Shown in pieces: positions 40,299-43,393 of a DNA stretch of 43,393 nucleotides. Numbering within the stretch: the stretch's first letter is position 1; every line of letters begins with the position of its first letter. The DNA is from Pseudobutyrivibrio xylanivorans DSM 14809 (GTDB lineage Bacteria > Bacillota > Clostridia > Lachnospirales > Lachnospiraceae), in contig NZ_FQYQ01000021.1 in assembly GCF_900141825.1 (NCBI RefSeq), positions 1 through 43,393 of the forward strand. Direction: 5' to 3'. Both the position numbers and the translations under genes were made by a program. Under the pieces are notes generated by a model. It did not search any database. It was not told the origin of the DNA and saw nothing but the letters and a program-made list of their open reading frames with translations.

Positions 40299-43200
40299 AT
40301 CATCTGAACTTCTTGCCAATTCTGCACCTGAGGAACCTGATTTGTTTATAAATTTGCCAGCAACTTTCCCTATCCCCTTTGCAAGGCCATAACCAGCCGC
40401 AGCGCCAAGCGCCCCTGCTCCTGCTGCTAATGCGGTTTGACCTAAACTTACTGAACCATTATTAATTAGCTGAGTTGTTACACTTCCAGCCGCACCACCT
40501 GCAGCGCCAGCCAAAGTTGTTCCAATCAGACCAACACCTGTTGCTGTCAATCCTCCTACTACTGCACCTTCAACGACGGAGCCAGCCAACGAACCAAAAT
40601 CAAATTCATCTTGCTTTCCAGTCGCAATAGCTACGCCCTGACAAATTGCATTTATACCACCGCCTATGACTGCACCCGCAGCGGCTCCTATTAGTATGTT
40701 TGCAAATTTACCATCTTTATCTATAAGATTCTTAGAGTCATTCCAACAGTATAAATAATGGTTTTGTGATTCAGGCATTTCAACAAATCCTCTTACCTGA
40801 TCTTCCCCAACAAATCTACCATTCTCTGCACTATAGAATCTCGCCTGGGCAAACTTAAGGCCTGATACCTCATCTTCCTGGTAGCCTGTGAAAGCAAATG
40901 GCTGGATGATGTTACCATCTGTTGTGTAGCCGTGTTTACGTAACTTTCCTGTTCTTGGATCTATGTTACGACCAAAATCATCAAATGCATAAGAGCTAAC
41001 AGCTACACCGTCTGTTCCAGTCATGTACATTGGAGAACCAAGTTCATCCTGGAGATAGTAATAGTTGTTGCCTGATTTGCTCATGCTTACTACATTGTTA
41101 TCATAGATGAAGTTTTCTGTCTCGCCGTTAACTGTGCGTTCAAGAAGGTTATAGTAGTCTCTTGAAAGGTCACATAAGTATTCAATTTTCTCTTCAGGTC
41201 TTGTGGATGCCACACGGAATCCTAATCCGTTATACTCATTCTCCACTTCCCCTTTATTTGAGTCTACCACTTTTGAAAGCATATTTGTTGCATCAAAAGT
41301 AAAGGTCTTTTGTAAAAGACCATCCACGTACTCTTTTGTCTGGTTGCCACGCTTATCATAGTCATATGTCTTTACGATAGCCTGACTGTTATTAAGTTCC
41401 TTAGCCTGAACAAGTCTGTCTAATACATCATATGTATACGAAGTTCTAGAATCATGTTCAGCAAGTAATGTTCTATTTCCGAATGCATCGTACTCATAAG
41501 CAGACTTAACCATTCCGTCATGTGTAGTCTGGGTAAGTCTTCCTAAAGCATCGTAGCTGTACTTATACTGTCCTGAAACCTTCTCAAGATCACGTCTGCT
41601 TCTATTGATTCCTGAAATAAGGCCTGTAGTGTCATAAGTATAGAAGTACTTATCAAGCTCGCCCTTGCTGTCGTAGCTTGTCATACTCTCAAGGTTTCCA
41701 CCTGGAAGGTATGAGTACTCTGTAGATACACCATTTGGAAGAAGCTTAAGTGAGAGTCTTCCAAGCTCATCATAAGAGTATGTAGTCTCCTCACCATTTC
41801 CAGAAATTCCTGAAAGCTTTCCTTCTTCATCGTATGTGTAAACAGCTGCTCTTCCATCTGGATAAACAAGCTTTGTCTTTTCTCCTATGGCATTGTATTC
41901 GTAACCTACAGTTCTGTTCTTATAATCTGTAACCTTAGTGAGACGACCCAAAATATCGTTCTCAAGGGTGGTCTTTCCAAGCCAGTCATTAATCTCCTTG
42001 AGCTGGTTTAACTCGTTGTATGCAAACTCTACAGTTCTGCCATCGCCATAGCCCACCTTTGTTACGATACCTTGGTTATTGTAGCTGTAGCTTGTGGCAA
42101 AGTTATCCCTGTCAGTCTTTGTTATAAGACGTCCGTACTGGTCGTACTCATAAGTCTCTTCCTGACCAAGAGCGTCAGTTATCTTTGTAAGCTGTCCTGA
42201 AAGGTCGTATGAGTAAAGTGTTACGTGACCATCCTCACCTACTACAGGCATCTTGTCATCTTCAACTCTGCCTTCAGCTCTGTGTACACTCTTAAGGTTA
42301 TCAAGTGCATCATATGTGTATGCCGTCTCGTTGCCAAGAGCATCCACTACGCTCTCAAGACGTCCTGTAGCTGTGTAAGTATAAAGTGTTGTGCTTCTGC
42401 CATCAGTAACCTTTGTGGCACGTCCCATGGCATCATACTCATAAGATACTGTACGGCCATCTGAGCCTTCCACCATGGATACTCGGCTGAGAGGATCATA
42501 GCTGTAAGAAATTTCATAGCCATCAGCAAAGCTTCTCTTTACAATTCTTCCTACTGTATCATAATCAAGGCTCTGCTCTAATCTTCCGCAGAAATAGATA
42601 GCCTTAAGCTTTCCACCATCTGTGTATTCGTATTTACGAACTCTTCCTGCAGCATCTGTAACTGATTCAATATTTCCAAGCTTTGTGTATGTATAAGATG
42701 TCTTATTTCCAAGAGCATCTGTCTCAGAGATTACTCTGCCAAGTAAGTCATAGTCTCTTGTGAACTTATTACCTAAAGTATCTGTTGCTTCAATTACATT
42801 TCCATTTTCGTCATAAGCATAGGTTTTCTCATGACCAAGAGCATCTATCTCTTTTATGATGCGATTAAGAACATCATACTCTAGACTTCTTACCTTTATA
42901 TCACCAAGATACTCAGCTACCACATTTCCATTCTTATCGTACTCAAAGCCTGATGTTCTTCCCTCTGGATCAGTAACCTTAGTAAGACGCATAAGAGGGT
43001 CGTACTCATATTTAATGGTACCACCATTAGGCAGGAGAACCGCCTCCTGCTTACCCATTACGTTATAAGTGATTTCTGTTACAAAGCCAGCCTCATCAAC
43101 TACCTTTGAAACACGTCCCATGACATTCATTTCAAAGTTCTTTACTGTACCGTCTGCCTCTTTTACAGATGTCACCTTACCCATTTCATCATAGGTATAC

Positions 43201-43393
43201 TCTCTTGTATTACCAAGAGCATCTGTAGTCTTTACGATTCTATCAGCGTTATCGTATTCGTATGTAGTAACTGCTCCGTCAGCTGTGGTTGTCTCCACTA
43301 CACGGTTAAGCTCATCATAAGCATACTCTGTAACCACTCCGTCTGGATCAGTTATGGTATTTACGTTACCCTTTTCATCATAATCAAAAAGAG
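39900..43393 (-). CDS. Rhs/YD-repeat polymorphic toxin, 5' end outside the window
   Basis: At least 1,160 residues are visible; the frame is open to the window edge, so the N-terminus is missing. Most of it is tandem YD repeats of about 21 residues (for example TDALGNETAYTYDALDNLK and YEYDAMGRATKVTD), which in known Rhs proteins form a beta shell enclosing the toxin. The Rhs core follows (LQDELGSPMYMTGTDG, GYQEDEVSGLKFAQARFYS, GRFVGEDQ, WNDSKNLIDKDG). Next comes a glycine/alanine-rich hydrophobic linker of about 125 residues, possibly for membrane passage, and then a 132-residue tip. The next gene overlaps it by 13 bp and is the likely immunity gene. A strong terminator lies about 0.8 kb downstream. 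Confidence 0.95.
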   Translation of the reverse strand, partial: LFDYDEKGNVNTITDPDGVVTEYAYDELNRVVETTTADGAVTTYEYDNADRIVKTTDALGNTREYTYDEMGKVTSVKEADGTVKNFEMNVMGRVSKVVDEAGFVTEITYNVMGKQEAVLLPNGGTIKYEYDPLMRLTKVTDPEGRTSGFEYDKNGNVVAEYLGDIKVRSLEYDVLNRIIKEIDALGHEKTYAYDENGNVIEATDTLGNKFTRDYDLLGRVISETDALGNKTSYTYTKLGNIESVTDAAGRVRKYEYTDGGKLKAIYFCGRLEQSLDYDTVGRIVKRSFADGYEISYSYDPLSRVSMVEGSDGRTVSYEYDAMGRATKVTDGRSTTLYTYTATGRLESVVDALGNETAYTYDALDNLKSVHRAEGRVEDDKMPVVGEDGHVTLYSYDLSGQLTKITDALGQEETYEYDQYGRLITKTDRDNFATSYSYNNQGIVTKVGYGDGRTVEFAYNELNQLKEINDWLGKTTLENDILGRLTKVTDYKNRTVGYEYNAIGEKTKLVYPDGRAAVYTYDEEGKLSGISGNGEETTYSYDELGRLSLKLLPNGVSTEYSYLPGGNLESMTSYDSKGELDKYFYTYDTTGLISGINRSRRDLEKVSGQYKYSYDALGRLTQTTHDGMVKSAYEYDAFGNRTLLAEHDSRTSYTYDVLDRLVQAKELNNSQAIVKTYDYDKRGNQTKEYVDGLLQKTFTFDATNMLSKVVDSNKGEVENEYNGLGFRVASTRPEEKIEYLCDLSRDYYNLLERTVNGETENFIYDNNVVSMSKSGNNYYYLQDELGSPMYMTGTDGVAVSSYAFDDFGRNIDPRTGKLRKHGYTTDGNIIQPFAFTGYQEDEVSGLKFAQARFYSAENGRFVGEDQVRGFVEMPESQNHYLYCWNDSKNLIDKDGKFANILIGAAAGAVIGGGINAICQGVAIATGKQDEFDFGSLAGSVVEGAVVGGLTATGVGLIGTTLAGAAGGAAGSVTTQLINNGSVSLGQTALAAGAGALGAAAGYGLAKGIGKVAGKFINKSGSSGAELARSSDDVYKGVREASQYLKEQGVPRSYRKQILESFDVRTIKMKVAGSDTFGLRFYDGVNAQARGRYLFETFSPLTNRYNLALPFEWNLMSGVQQFQVREGTVMIVGQAAPQFGYGYQYLGGATQWFINNLEDLIQCVD

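Noticed and set aside
39900-43393. Repeated YD units as a CRISPR or DNA repeat array
   Set aside because: The periodicity is at protein level (about 21 residues) with divergent DNA; it is a normal Rhs shell.

Overview
The window is low-GC Firmicutes DNA, most likely a member of the Lachnospiraceae (Butyrivibrio/Pseudobutyrivibrio/Roseburia type). This rests on gene order and protein character, not on a database search. Nearly everything is on the minus strand; the one intact plus-strand gene is rqcH, and a LacI-family remnant is also on the plus strand. Most of the window is densely packed housekeeping DNA with short gaps and many 1-14 bp overlaps, so long co-transcribed units are expected.

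Reading left to right (minus-strand operons therefore run right to left): 1-1650 is a complete-looking IS4-family insertion sequence, with 17-bp inverted ends and a set of hairpins ahead of its transposase. 1674-5920 is a ribosome-linked cluster: rplU (with promoter and leader), prp, rpmA, obgE, yhbY, a nadD-yqeK fusion and rsfS. 5960-10410 holds a small unknown gene, a nuclease-like lipoprotein, a shortened RNase E/G and the linked pair of radical-SAM proteins (TIGR03960/TIGR03936 type). 10420-15454 is a histidine operon, hisZ-hisG-hisD-hisB-hisIE, with a recognisable promoter; its HisIE carries an extra N-terminal HisA/HisF-like barrel that has lost both catalytic aspartates. 15451-24913 continues with recU, an rluD-like gene, ygiQ, a coiled-coil gene, coaD, rsmD, pncC, pgsA, rimO, rpoZ, gmk, remA and yicC. 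A compact divergent promoter region (24965-25002) separates yicC from plus-strand rqcH. rqcH converges on, and overlaps, recG; recG, fakA-like, yloU and rpmB form the next group. Then come a PBP/SEDS pair for wall synthesis, a U32 peptidase-family gene, zapA and a membrane-anchored unknown protein.

The right end (about 37.3-43.4 kb) is accessory DNA. It holds the 3' part of a large Rhs/YD-repeat protein (its 5' end lies outside the window) with a variable C-terminal tip that resembles TNT-type NAD glycohydrolase toxins, an overlapping 88-aa candidate immunity gene, and a 5'-truncated membrane protein. Beyond a strong terminator lies a second, orphan module: a 66-bp remnant of the Rhs core, a 71-aa ORF and a 217-aa membrane protein. 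Both modules therefore have the order Rhs core, small ORF, membrane protein with a similar soluble C-terminal domain, as expected from tip/immunity cassette replacement. This is the most likely place for undescribed biology here. I saw no rRNA, tRNA or CRISPR array.
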